A DNA stretch of 5,946 nucleotides from Bacillota bacterium (GTDB taxonomy: Bacteria > Bacillota > Dethiobacteria > DTU022 > JAAZDU01): assembly GCA_012512665.1 (NCBI GenBank), contig JAAZDU010000246.1:1-5946 (forward strand), given 5' to 3'. Shown here in pieces: positions 1 through 5,893 of the stretch. The notes beneath the pieces were generated by a model. It was not told the DNA's origin. It was given only the letters and a program-made list of their open reading frames with translations, and did no database searches. The first letter of the stretch is position 1. Every line of letters starts with the position of its first letter. Made by a program: the position numbers and the translations under genes.

Positions 1-1252
1 AAATGCAAAAAAAGAACTGATGGAGGCGTTGGAATTTATTAAAAGCCCGCAACGGATTATGGAGATGGGTATCAGGCCTTTAAAAGGGATTCTACTGGCA
101 GGGCCCCCGGGGACCGGTAAAACGTTGCTGGCTAAAGCCGCTGCTTTCTATACAGATTCAGCTTTTTTGGCTGCTGCTGGCAGTGAGTTTATAGAGATGT
201 ATGCTGGAGTCGGGGCTCAGAGAGTGAGAAACCTGTTCAAACAGGCCAGAAATCTGGCCCGCAAAAAAAAGAAAAAAAATGCTATTTTATTTATTGATGA
301 ACTAGAAATATTAGGAGGTAAAAGAGGTTCTCATTCCAGTCATTTAGAATATGATCAGACGCTAAACCAGTTACTGGTCGAATTAGATGGCATGCAGAGC
401 AACGAGGGAATTAACCTTCTACTTATCGGGGCTACCAACAGACTTGATATGTTGGACGAGGCTTTGCTGCGCCCGGGCAGGTTTGATAGGGTTGTTTATG
501 TGGACCTGCCCGATCAGGAAGCACGTTATCAAATTTTGCAGGTGCATACCAGAAACAAGCCTCTGCATCCAGAAGTAGATTTAAGGAGGGTTGCCAAAGA
601 AACCTTTGGCTTTTCAGGAGCTCACCTGGAAAGCGTAGCCAACGAGTCCGCCATAATTGCTTTAAGGGAAAAGAAGAAATTAATTGAATGCAAACACTTT
701 AATGAAGCCATCGATAAGGTTATGCTGGGAGAAAAGCTTGACAGGAGACCTGATAAAAAGGAGCTTAGGCGTATTGCTATCCACGAGGCTGGACATGCTT
801 TGATGAGTGAGCTGGTAAGACCAAATTCTGTTTCTTCTGTGACAATAATCTCTCGTGGCAAAGCTCTTGGTTACATGCGTCAGGAGCCGGAAAAGGATAG
901 TTATCTTTTTACAAAAGATTATTTAGAGGATCAAATTGCAATTTTACTCAGCGGTTCACTTAGTGAAGAAATTTTACTGGGCTGTCGCAGTACAGGTGCT
1001 ACTGGAGATTTTCATCAGGCTATAGAGCTAGCAAAAAAAATTATTGATGGCGGTATGTCAGCTCTTGGTGTCGTAACCATAAAAGATCTGCCCCAGGAGT
1101 ACATGCACCAGGAGGTCCAGAGGATTATAAAAACTCAGGAAGATAAAGTAAGAAATATAATCGAAGATAAAAAAGAAATCATACTAAGAGTATCAGAAAA
1201 GTTAATTGAAGAAGAACAGGTAGATGGCGCATACTTGAGATCTTTAATTTAG
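1..1252 (+). CDS. FtsH-like AAA+ ATP-dependent zinc metalloprotease (5' end outside window)
   Basis: The frame is open back to the left edge (bases 2-19 read NAKKEL, matching the FtsH block before the ATPase core). The ATG at 20 is therefore internal and the true start lies upstream. Counting from that ATG, Walker A is GPPGTGKT (28-35), the substrate-gripping pore loop is MYAGVGA (60-66), Walker B ends in D93-E94, and the second region of homology has arginine fingers R154 and R157. The M41 zinc site is complete: HEAGH (255-259, catalytic E256) plus the third ligand D330 in TGATGD. The family unfolds and degrades proteins using ATP, usually at the membrane. Here the membrane-anchor region cannot be seen. 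The part after HEAGH is only about 155 residues, shorter than in housekeeping FtsH, and a lysine-rich insert (82-86) precedes Walker B. This suggests a paralogue rather than the main FtsH, which is inference. Confidence 0.9.
   Translation, partial: NAKKELMEALEFIKSPQRIMEMGIRPLKGILLAGPPGTGKTLLAKAAAFYTDSAFLAAAGSEFIEMYAGVGAQRVRNLFKQARNLARKKKKKNAILFIDELEILGGKRGSHSSHLEYDQTLNQLLVELDGMQSNEGINLLLIGATNRLDMLDEALLRPGRFDRVVYVDLPDQEARYQILQVHTRNKPLHPEVDLRRVAKETFGFSGAHLESVANESAIIALREKKKLIECKHFNEAIDKVMLGEKLDRRPDKKELRRIAIHEAGHALMSELVRPNSVSSVTIISRGKALGYMRQEPEKDSYLFTKDYLEDQIAILLSGSLSEEILLGCRSTGATGDFHQAIELAKKIIDGGMSALGVVTIKDLPQEYMHQEVQRIIKTQEDKVRNIIEDKKEIILRVSEKLIEEEQVDGAYLRSLI
244..279 (+). other. Hairpin followed by two A8 runs (slippery-type sequence) inside the FtsH-like gene
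   Basis: A perfect 7-bp inverted repeat with a 2-base centre (244-259, arms GGCCAGA/TCTGGCC) sits three bases before two runs of eight A (263-270 and 272-279) separated by a single G. In the reading frame this contains A_AAA_AAG (265-271), the heptamer used for -1 frameshifting in E. coli dnaX. A -1 shift would end at a TGA at 295-297, removing Walker B and the protease domain. The hairpin lies upstream, not downstream, of the slippery site, and no clear downstream stimulator was seen. The sequence is certain but function is doubtful. Confidence 0.3.
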
Positions 1253-1404
1253 TTTAAATAATTATATTTTTTAAGCCAGCACTGCAAAGTTTTATTTGGG
1301 GCAATAATAATAAGTGGCAGGAAAAAAATAATTAATGTTAAATTAGTAAATAAATCTTAAATATTTTATTACCGTTATGTATTTGACTGCTTGGAGGTAT
1401 AATT

Positions 1405-1965
1405 GTGCGCCTTTTTGTCGCCCTGGAGCTGAGCAAAAATGCCCGTGAAACTGTTAGCGCACTCCAGGAAAAAATAAAAAAGGTATTGAACTGTGAACTT
1501 AAATGGGTCCTACCGGAGAACTTGCATATAACATTAAAGTTTTTGGGAGAAATCAATCCAGCTCTTTTACCTGAGATAAACAGCAAAATGGCCTTTGCTT
1601 TAAATAAGAAAAGAAAATTTAAAGTTGTATTGCAGGGCCTAGGCTTATTCCCCGGGATGAAAAGGCCAAGAGTATTGTGGGCTGGTATAAGCGAGGGATC
1701 AAATTCAATTGTCGATCTTATTTATGCAATTGAAAAATCATTAAATAGCATTGACATTGCTAAAGATTCTAAAAAAAAGTTTCCTCACCTAACGCTGGGC
1801 AGATTTAAAAATACTTTTGATTACCAGTCGTTAAAGGCCTTAATTGACAACTATCACGACTGCTATTTTACCGATTTTACAGCTTGTAAAATTGTTCTTT
1901 ACCAAAGTATTTTAAGGCCAAATGGGCCTTGTTATAAGCCTTTAAATTTTTTTAATTTGCAGTGA
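1405..1965 (+). CDS. thpR: RNA 2',3'-cyclic phosphodiesterase (ThpR/LigT, 2H phosphoesterase family)
   Basis: This 186-residue protein has the usual family length. The N-terminus MRLFVALEL is typical, and the two catalytic HxT motifs are H41-I-T43 (in LHITLKFLGE) and H128-L-T130 (in FPHLTLGRFK). The family opens 2',3'-cyclic phosphates on RNA ends and was first described as a 2'-5' RNA ligase. The protein should be soluble and cytoplasmic, as no signal or membrane segment is seen. The start is GTG, supported by GGAGG at 1393-1397 seven bases upstream and by the match of the first residues to the family. It follows the FtsH-like gene after about 150 bases and precedes recA by about 75. thpR next to recA is a common clostridial arrangement (family knowledge). 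No convincing own promoter could be assigned in the AT-rich upstream gap. Confidence 0.92.
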   Translation: MRLFVALELSKNARETVSALQEKIKKVLNCELKWVLPENLHITLKFLGEINPALLPEINSKMAFALNKKRKFKVVLQGLGLFPGMKRPRVLWAGISEGSNSIVDLIYAIEKSLNSIDIAKDSKKKFPHLTLGRFKNTFDYQSLKALIDNYHDCYFTDFTACKIVLYQSILRPNGPCYKPLNFFNLQ

Positions 1966-1980
1966 TTAAAAAAAAGGGTT

Positions 1981-2008
1981 TTGTCATTAAAAACAGAAAT
2001 AATACAAA
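1981..2008 (+). promoter_or_regulatory. Possible sigma-A promoter of recA
   Basis: TTGTCA at 1981-1986 matches five of six -35 positions. After a 16-base spacer comes TACAAA at 2003-2008, four of six for the -10 element. The proposed -10 overlaps the SOS box, which is where a LexA repressor would block RNA polymerase. The -10 is weak and the surrounding DNA is AT-rich, so the exact boxes are uncertain. The operator next to them makes a promoter in this gap likely. Confidence 0.4.
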
Positions 2009-2018
2009 CATATGTTCC
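2005..2018 (+). promoter_or_regulatory. LexA (DinR) SOS box upstream of recA
   Basis: CAAACATATGTTCC fits the Gram-positive SOS consensus CGAACRNRYGTTYC at 13 of 14 positions; only the second base differs (A for G). It is a near-palindrome ending 22 bases before the recA ATG and four bases before its Shine-Dalgarno sequence. It overlaps the proposed -10. In Bacillus-type bacteria LexA bound here represses recA until activated RecA filaments trigger LexA self-cleavage, giving autoregulation. The location directly in front of recA makes a chance match unlikely. Confidence 0.85.
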
Positions 2019-2040
2019 ATAAGGGAGTGAGAGATAATTG

Positions 2041-3087
2041 ATGGAGAAAGAAAAAGCTCTGGACAATGCTTTGCTCAATATTGAAAAACAATTTGGTAAG
2101 GGTTCTATCATGAGACTTGGCGAGCAAGCAAAGGTTAATATTGCAGTTATACCTACGGGTGCCTTATCTCTGGATATTGCTTTGGGGATAGGCGGGCTAC
2201 CAAGGGGCAGAGTGATTGAAATATTTGGGCCTGAATCTTCAGGCAAGACAACTGTTGCTCTTCAAGCAATTGCTGAGGCCCAAAAAAGTGGAGGGTACGC
2301 TGCTTTTATAGATGCAGAACATGCCTTGGATCCTATTTATGCCAAAAACATAGGCGTTAATATTGATGATCTTTTAGTCTCCCAGCCGGATACAGGTGAA
2401 CAGGCCTTAGAGATTGCTGAGGCGCTGGTTCGCAGCAACGCCATTGATATTATTGTGATCGATTCTGTTGCTGCTCTTGTTCCGCGGGCTGAAATAGAAG
2501 GCGAAATGGGTGATTCACACGTTGGCTTGCAGGCAAGGCTAATGTCACAGGCTATGAGAAAACTGTCTGGCGCCATTAACAAATCAAGGACCACTGCTAT
2601 TTTTATCAACCAAATTAGAGAAAAAGTTGGTGTATTGTTTGGTAATCCCGAAACAACGCCAGGCGGAAGAGCTTTAAAATTTTATGCATCTGTGCGAATT
2701 GATGTAAGAAAAACCGAATCCCTTAAACAAGGGGACGATATAGTTGGCAATCGTGTGAAAGCGAAGATTGTCAAAAATAAACTGGCTCCCCCTTTTAAAC
2801 AGGCGGAGTTTGATATTATCTATGGCTATGGTATATCCCGTGAAGGTTGCCTAATTGACCTGGCTGTGGAGAAAGGAATCATTACTAAAAGTGGTGCCTG
2901 GTATTCTTACGAAGAGGAGCGCTTGGGGCAGGGAAAAGAAAATGCCAGAGACTTTTTGAAAAAAAACCCGGAACTTGCTAAAAAAATTGAATACAAGTTA
3001 AGAGAGGCTTTTGATTTACCTGCTTTAAAAGATTCCCTTTCAGATAAAGATAAAAGTAGCCGCAAGCAGGCAGATACAGTCTCTTGA
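2041..3087 (+). CDS. recA: Recombinase RecA
   Basis: This complete RecA has 348 residues and no intein or frameshift. RecA forms ATP-dependent filaments on single-stranded DNA, carries out homologous strand exchange, and stimulates LexA self-cleavage in the SOS response. From the ATG, Walker A is GPESSGKTT (63-71, with K69), the catalytic glutamate is E93 in DAEHALDP, and Walker B ends at D141 in [12 protein letters not shown]. The L2 region [20 protein letters not shown] is intact. The N-terminus [25 protein letters not shown] is classical. The C-terminal tail is short and mixed-charge rather than strongly acidic. A TTG (2038-2040) directly precedes the ATG in frame. GGGAG at 2023-2027 is 10 bases from the TTG and 13 from the ATG, so the one-codon-longer start cannot be excluded. 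An SOS box lies just upstream. No recX follows. Confidence 0.98.
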   Translation: MEKEKALDNALLNIEKQFGKGSIMRLGEQAKVNIAVIPTGALSLDIALGIGGLPRGRVIEIFGPESSGKTTVALQAIAEAQKSGGYAAFIDAEHALDPIYAKNIGVNIDDLLVSQPDTGEQALEIAEALVRSNAIDIIVIDSVAALVPRAEIEGEMGDSHVGLQARLMSQAMRKLSGAINKSRTTAIFINQIREKVGVLFGNPETTPGGRALKFYASVRIDVRKTESLKQGDDIVGNRVKAKIVKNKLAPPFKQAEFDIIYGYGISREGCLIDLAVEKGIITKSGAWYSYEEERLGQGKENARDFLKKNPELAKKIEYKLREAFDLPALKDSLSDKDKSSRKQADTVS

Positions 3088-3112
3088 GATAACATTATAA
3101 ACATGTTAAGAT
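3084..3112 (+). promoter_or_regulatory. Possible sigma-A promoter for the asp23-nusB gene cluster
   Basis: TTGAGA (3084-3089, five of six to the -35 consensus) overlaps the recA stop codon. After exactly 17 bases comes TAAGAT (3107-3112, four of six to -10). The asp23 Shine-Dalgarno follows about nine bases later. No intrinsic terminator separates recA from this site, so read-through from recA would also be possible. It is a sequence match only, in an AT-rich gap. Confidence 0.35.
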
Positions 3113-3133
3113 TAAATAAAAAGGAGGATAGCT

Positions 3134-3541
3134 ATGACTGAAGACAGCGCTGCTAAATATTTACCTTCTGAATATGGTACTGTCCGTATAGCTGATGAGG
3201 TTGTTTCCATTATTGCAGGCCTGGCTGCAACAGAAATTGATGGTGTTGCTAGTATGAGCGGTGGCATTGCCGGCGGTATAGCAGAGGCCTTGGGAAGGAA
3301 AAACTTTTCTAAAGGCGTCAAAGTGGATGTGGGAGAAGAGGAAGTAGCTATAGATCTTTATATTATTGTAAAGTATGGATATCGTATTCCAGATGTGGCA
3401 TGGCAGATTCAAGAAAATGTAAAAAAATCGGTTGAAAATATGACAGGTTTAAAGGTTTTAAAAGTAAATGTTCATGTCCAAGGAGTAAGCTTCCCTAAGG
3501 TGACAGAGGAAGAAGACGATGATACAAAAAAGTTAAGGTAG
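3134..3541 (+). CDS. Asp23/Gls24 family envelope stress response protein
   Basis: This 135-residue soluble protein has one Asp23 (DUF322) domain at about residues 10-115. Signature stretches are GTVRIADEVVSIIAGLAATEIDGVASMSGG near the start (given here as a family block at residues 15-44) and VKVDVGEEEVAIDLYIIVKYGYRIPDVAWQIQENVKKSVENMTGLKVLKVNVHVQGV after it. The tail is acidic and charged (EEEDDDTKK). In Staphylococcus aureus Asp23 lies beneath the membrane, held by AmaP, and its loss triggers a cell-wall stress response. The same partnership is inferred here because amaP is the next gene. AAGGAGG at 3121-3127 lies six bases before the ATG, which fixes the start. It is the first gene of the five-gene cluster; clostridial genomes often have this family beside nusB. 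Confidence 0.9.
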   Translation: MTEDSAAKYLPSEYGTVRIADEVVSIIAGLAATEIDGVASMSGGIAGGIAEALGRKNFSKGVKVDVGEEEVAIDLYIIVKYGYRIPDVAWQIQENVKKSVENMTGLKVLKVNVHVQGVSFPKVTEEEDDDTKKLR

Positions 3542-3553
3542 GCTGCAAAATTA

Positions 3554-3575
3554 GCCTCCTGCGGCCAAGGGAGGC
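3554..3575 (+). other. GC-rich hairpin between asp23 and amaP
   Basis: GCCTCCT (3554-3560) pairs with GGGAGGC (3569-3575): six Watson-Crick pairs plus one T-G wobble around an 8-base loop. It stands out in this AT-rich window. No T-run follows, so it is not a normal intrinsic terminator. It lies 13 bases after the asp23 stop and 12 bases before the amaP Shine-Dalgarno (GAGGTG, 3588-3593). It could stabilise or mark processing of the message, giving asp23 and amaP different expression levels, which is inference. Confidence 0.45.
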
Positions 3576-3600
3576 CGGTACGTTAAAGAGGTGAATTATC

Positions 3601-4128
3601 ATGAAATCCTGGGGGCGTACTTTTTTTGCACTTCTTGCTCTATTGGCATTAATAGTTGGAGTGCTATTAGTACTTATCGCAACTGGCATTTTACGACTGC
3701 AAGGTATAGGGCTTATTGAACTATCCAGACTTGCGGGCAGCTTTACCTTTTTTATCGCCGGTATTGTTATTTTTATTGTGGGCTTGTTGCTATTGATTTT
3801 TTGTCTCCGTAAAGGCGAGCAGGTTAGTGCCATATCACAGCAGACGGAGCTGGGTGAGCTAAGTATATCCTACAAAACAATAGAGAGTATGATCTTAAAA
3901 GCCTCCAGAAGCGTAAAGGGGATCAGGGATATAACAGCCAAAACAGCTAGTACTGAAAAAGGACTTGTTATCTATATAAAGGCAAAAGCTGTTCCAGAAA
4001 AGCCTATTCCTGAACTTACTCTTGAGCTTCAGGCAAGCGTGAAGGATTATGTGGAGAAGATTGGCGGGACAGCTGTGGCTGAAGTAAAAGTTTTAATTGA
4101 GAATATATCTTCGGAGCCTGTTAACTGA
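3601..4128 (+). CDS. amaP: Alkaline shock response membrane anchor protein AmaP
   Basis: This 175-residue protein has two membrane helices near the N-terminus, about residues 8-31 and 47-69, joined by a short loop. The basic residues before helix 1 (K2, R6) and after helix 2 (R70, K71) predict both ends in the cytoplasm. The remaining region (about 87-170) is a divergent Asp23-like domain, from ISYKTIESMILKASRSVKGI to VAEVKVLIENI. In S. aureus AmaP recruits Asp23 to the membrane. Position directly after an Asp23 gene and before a DUF2273 gene supports the same role. The ATG is preceded by GAGGTG at 3588-3593 with a seven-base gap. Six bases separate its stop from the Shine-Dalgarno zone of the next gene, suggesting one transcript. 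Confidence 0.85.
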   Translation: MKSWGRTFFALLALLALIVGVLLVLIATGILRLQGIGLIELSRLAGSFTFFIAGIVIFIVGLLLLIFCLRKGEQVSAISQQTELGELSISYKTIESMILKASRSVKGIRDITAKTASTEKGLVIYIKAKAVPEKPIPELTLELQASVKDYVEKIGGTAVAEVKVLIENISSEPVN

Positions 4129-4143
4129 TTAGAGGTGTTCTGC

Positions 4144-4365
4144 ATGGATAAGGGATGGCAAGATTTTGTTGCCTCTCACTGGGGGAAAATATTAGGCGGG
4201 TTTGCAGGCCTTTTAGTTGCTATCCTAGTAGCAGTTGTTGGTTTTTGGCTTACAGTTTTTATTTTTATCTGCGTTATCGTGGGAATTTTTTTAGGCAGCA
4301 AATTGGAAAAAAAAGAATCTTTTAAGCACCTATGGGAAAGTATTTGGCATTCAAAAGACTATTAA
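4144..4365 (+). CDS. DUF2273 family small membrane protein
   Basis: This 73-residue protein has two hydrophobic helices, about residues 16-34 and 36-52. A GK-ILGG motif comes just before helix 1, a GIFLGSKLEKKE turn follows helix 2, and the tail is charged and aromatic. This matches the small DUF2273 proteins that almost always travel with Asp23 and AmaP. Their biochemical role is unknown, and a part in a membrane-bound Asp23 complex is inferred from context. An in-frame GTG at 4135 would add three residues but overlaps the Shine-Dalgarno AGAGG (4131-4135). The ATG at 4144 is eight bases beyond that site and gives the normal MDKxW start, so it is preferred. The 68-base gap to nusB is the longest inside the cluster. 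Confidence 0.83.
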   Translation: MDKGWQDFVASHWGKILGGFAGLLVAILVAVVGFWLTVFIFICVIVGIFLGSKLEKKESFKHLWESIWHSKDY

Positions 4366-4433
4366 TACCCCCTACTTTTGAAGGAAGGTTTTTTGAACAG
4401 CCGATTCAAACTGCTGAAAGGGGAAAACAAGCT

Positions 4434-4868
4434 TTGGGTAGGAGGCAATCTAGAGAAGTTGCTTTTAAGACCTTGTTTCAAAAGGAACAAGGGGGAGTTG
4501 ACCCTGAAAAAGCTCTTCAATTTTGTCTTTTAGAAAACCCGTTATCAGAAAAAGACAAGCTTTTTGCTGAGCAGTTGATAAAAGGTACTCTTTCTCACTT
4601 GGATAATATTGATAGCATAATTTCCCGCCATCTTATTAAATGGGATCTCAAGCGACTGGCTGCTGTAGACAGGGCTGTTCTTCGCCTTGCCCTTTATGAG
4701 CTTATCTACCTTCCAGAAATACCTGCTGCTGTTACTATAAATGAGGCAGTAGAGTTAACTAAAAAATTCCAAGATGAAGACTCAGCCAATTTTATAAACG
4801 GCATCCTTGATAGAATCAGGAAAGATCTATATTTAAGCAGTAACTTAAAGGATAGGCCTATACCATGA
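4434..4868 (+). CDS. nusB: Transcription antitermination factor NusB
   Basis: This 144-residue all-helical RNA-binding protein pairs with ribosomal protein S10 (NusE) at boxA RNA and supports antitermination in rRNA operons. The N-terminal GRRQSREVAFKTLFQ matches the family start (RRxxRExAxxxLFQ). The C-terminal NEAVELTKKFQDEDSANFINGILDRI is the second signature. The start is chosen as TTG at 4434 because NusB normally begins one to three residues before RRxxRE. AAAGGGGA at 4417-4424 is a modest ribosome binding site nine bases away. The longer frame from ATG 4332 would overlap the DUF2273 gene by 34 bases and add an unconserved 34-residue extension with no ribosome binding site, so it is rejected. 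Its stop overlaps the next start (ATGA, 4865-4868). Confidence 0.92.
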   Translation: MGRRQSREVAFKTLFQKEQGGVDPEKALQFCLLENPLSEKDKLFAEQLIKGTLSHLDNIDSIISRHLIKWDLKRLAAVDRAVLRLALYELIYLPEIPAAVTINEAVELTKKFQDEDSANFINGILDRIRKDLYLSSNLKDRPIP

Positions 4869-5809
4869 CTATGACTCTTTTTGCCGGATTGGACAGTTCC
4901 TGTTATGCTACATCAATGGCTCTCCTCAATGCTAGAGCAGAACTTATTTGGGAACAAAGACTACCTCTAAAAGTTAAAAAGGGTAGCAGAGGTCTTCGCC
5001 AATCCGAAATGGTTTTTCAGCATCTAAAAAATATGCCCCGCTTGTGGGAGGAGGCTCAAAAAGTTTCTAACTACCGCCTCTCAACCTTAGCCTATACTTG
5101 TTCCCCCAGGCCAGGGCTAGATTCGTACATGCCTGTTTTTAAGGTTTCTGAGGTCTTTGGTAAAAGTATAGCTTTAGCTGCTGGTATAAATTATGTTCAG
5201 ACTTCCCACCAGGAAGGGCATATAGCAGCAGGTGTGTGGTCAACGAATTTAAAAAGCAATGAGTTTCTTGCTGCCCATATTTCAGGCGGAACCACTGAAA
5301 TCTTATTAGTAAAAGATAATAACGGAAAGTACGATATTGAAATTGTCGGTGGTACACTTGATTTAAATGCCGGCCAATTTGTTGACAGGATCGGGGTAGC
5401 TATGGGAATGCCTTTTCCCTCCGGACGCTTTTTAGAGGAAAAGGCTTTAGAGCTTTCAACAGAGCCCCTGGCTACCCCCTTGGCTGTAAAAGACTCATGG
5501 TTTAGCTTTTCAGGACCAGCCACATTTGTTGAAAGAGAACTTGCTAAAGGTGTTCCATTTCCCGCAGTGGCCAGGGGAGTGGAGATCTGTATTGCCAACT
5601 CCTTGGTAGCCGCCATAAAAGCTGTTAGCAGAGATGTCAAAGTAAAAGATTTATTAGCGATAGGAGGGGTGGCAGCTAACCAATTTATACGACAGGAGAT
5701 CGTTACCAAGCTAAGAGATATGCGGGTTTATTTCCCTCCCCGGGAATATGCTGGAGATAATGCCATAGGCGTAGCATATCTTGGCTATTTAAGAGAAAAT
5801 AATGGGTAA
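4865..5809 (+). CDS. TsaD/Kae1-like protein (divergent t6A-synthase family paralogue)
   Basis: This 314-residue protein has the ASKHA fold of the TsaD/Kae1 (Gcp, former O-sialoglycoprotein endopeptidase) family. Visible blocks are GLDSSCYATS (8-17, cf. GIETSCDET), the metal motif HQEGH (H115, H119), SGGTTEILLV (140-149), GQFVDRIGVAMGMPFPSG, SFSGPATFVE (cf. SFSGLKTAV), GGVAANQFIR, and GDNAIGVAYLGY with D298 as third metal ligand. True TsaD transfers threonylcarbamoyl to tRNA adenosine 37. This protein is somewhat shorter, and several blocks are altered, notably CYATS and the loss of GLK after SFSG. Clostridia commonly carry such a second copy of unknown function, so it is named as TsaD-like only. 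The ATG overlaps the nusB stop (ATGA), implying translational coupling. A second in-frame ATG at 4871 is possible. The end is at a TAA (5807-5809). Confidence 0.82.
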   Translation: MTMTLFAGLDSSCYATSMALLNARAELIWEQRLPLKVKKGSRGLRQSEMVFQHLKNMPRLWEEAQKVSNYRLSTLAYTCSPRPGLDSYMPVFKVSEVFGKSIALAAGINYVQTSHQEGHIAAGVWSTNLKSNEFLAAHISGGTTEILLVKDNNGKYDIEIVGGTLDLNAGQFVDRIGVAMGMPFPSGRFLEEKALELSTEPLATPLAVKDSWFSFSGPATFVERELAKGVPFPAVARGVEICIANSLVAAIKAVSRDVKVKDLLAIGGVAANQFIRQEIVTKLRDMRVYFPPREYAGDNAIGVAYLGYLRENNG

Positions 5810-5820
5810 TTACAATGAAT

Positions 5821-5878
5821 GTAAGTAAAGAAATATGAGAAAATTTTATAATTATACGAAAAAGAGGATTTTACTTAC
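5821..5878 (+). repeat. Inverted repeat downstream of the TsaD-like gene
   Basis: GTAAGTAAA (5821-5829) is perfectly complementary to TTTACTTAC (5870-5878), with one further G-T wobble (5830/5869) and about 38 AT-rich bases between. The right arm can alternatively pair with 5910-5917 inside the following terminator-like hairpin. The inner region holds a TATAAT at 5847-5852 without a recognisable -35. AT-rich repeats arise by chance, so functional meaning is uncertain. Confidence 0.4.
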
Positions 5879-5893
5879 TTTGCGTCGAATTCT

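Noticed and set aside
20..22. ATG at 20 as the start of the FtsH-like gene
   Set aside because: The frame is open to the window edge and the residues before it (NAKKEL) continue the conserved FtsH sequence, so the gene is cut by the window.
1383..1403. TTGACT (1383-1388) and TATAAT (1398-1403) as the thpR promoter
   Set aside because: The spacer is only 9 bases, and the TATAAT lies directly against the GTG start and past the ribosome binding site, so a transcript from it would miss the start codon.
1253..1404. Terminator or regulatory RNA in the gap between the FtsH-like gene and thpR
   Set aside because: The stretch is AT-rich with only short weak repeats (for example a 5-bp ATTTA/TAAAT pair); no stable stem with T-run and no convincing promoter pair was found.
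3090..3108. TAACAT/ATGTTA inverted repeat after recA as terminator or second SOS box
   Set aside because: The stem has only six AT-rich pairs with no T-run, and it does not fit the GAAC-N4-GTTC operator spacing.
5197..5709. 170-codon minus-strand ORF opposite the TsaD-like gene
   Set aside because: It is antisense to a well-conserved protein, lacks recognisable domains and is a shadow of the coding strand; the same applies to the other minus-strand ORFs in the window.
5847..5852. TATAAT as a promoter for a downstream gene
   Set aside because: No -35-like hexamer exists at 16-18 bases upstream and no extended -10 TG is present; a perfect hexamer is expected by chance in such AT-rich DNA.
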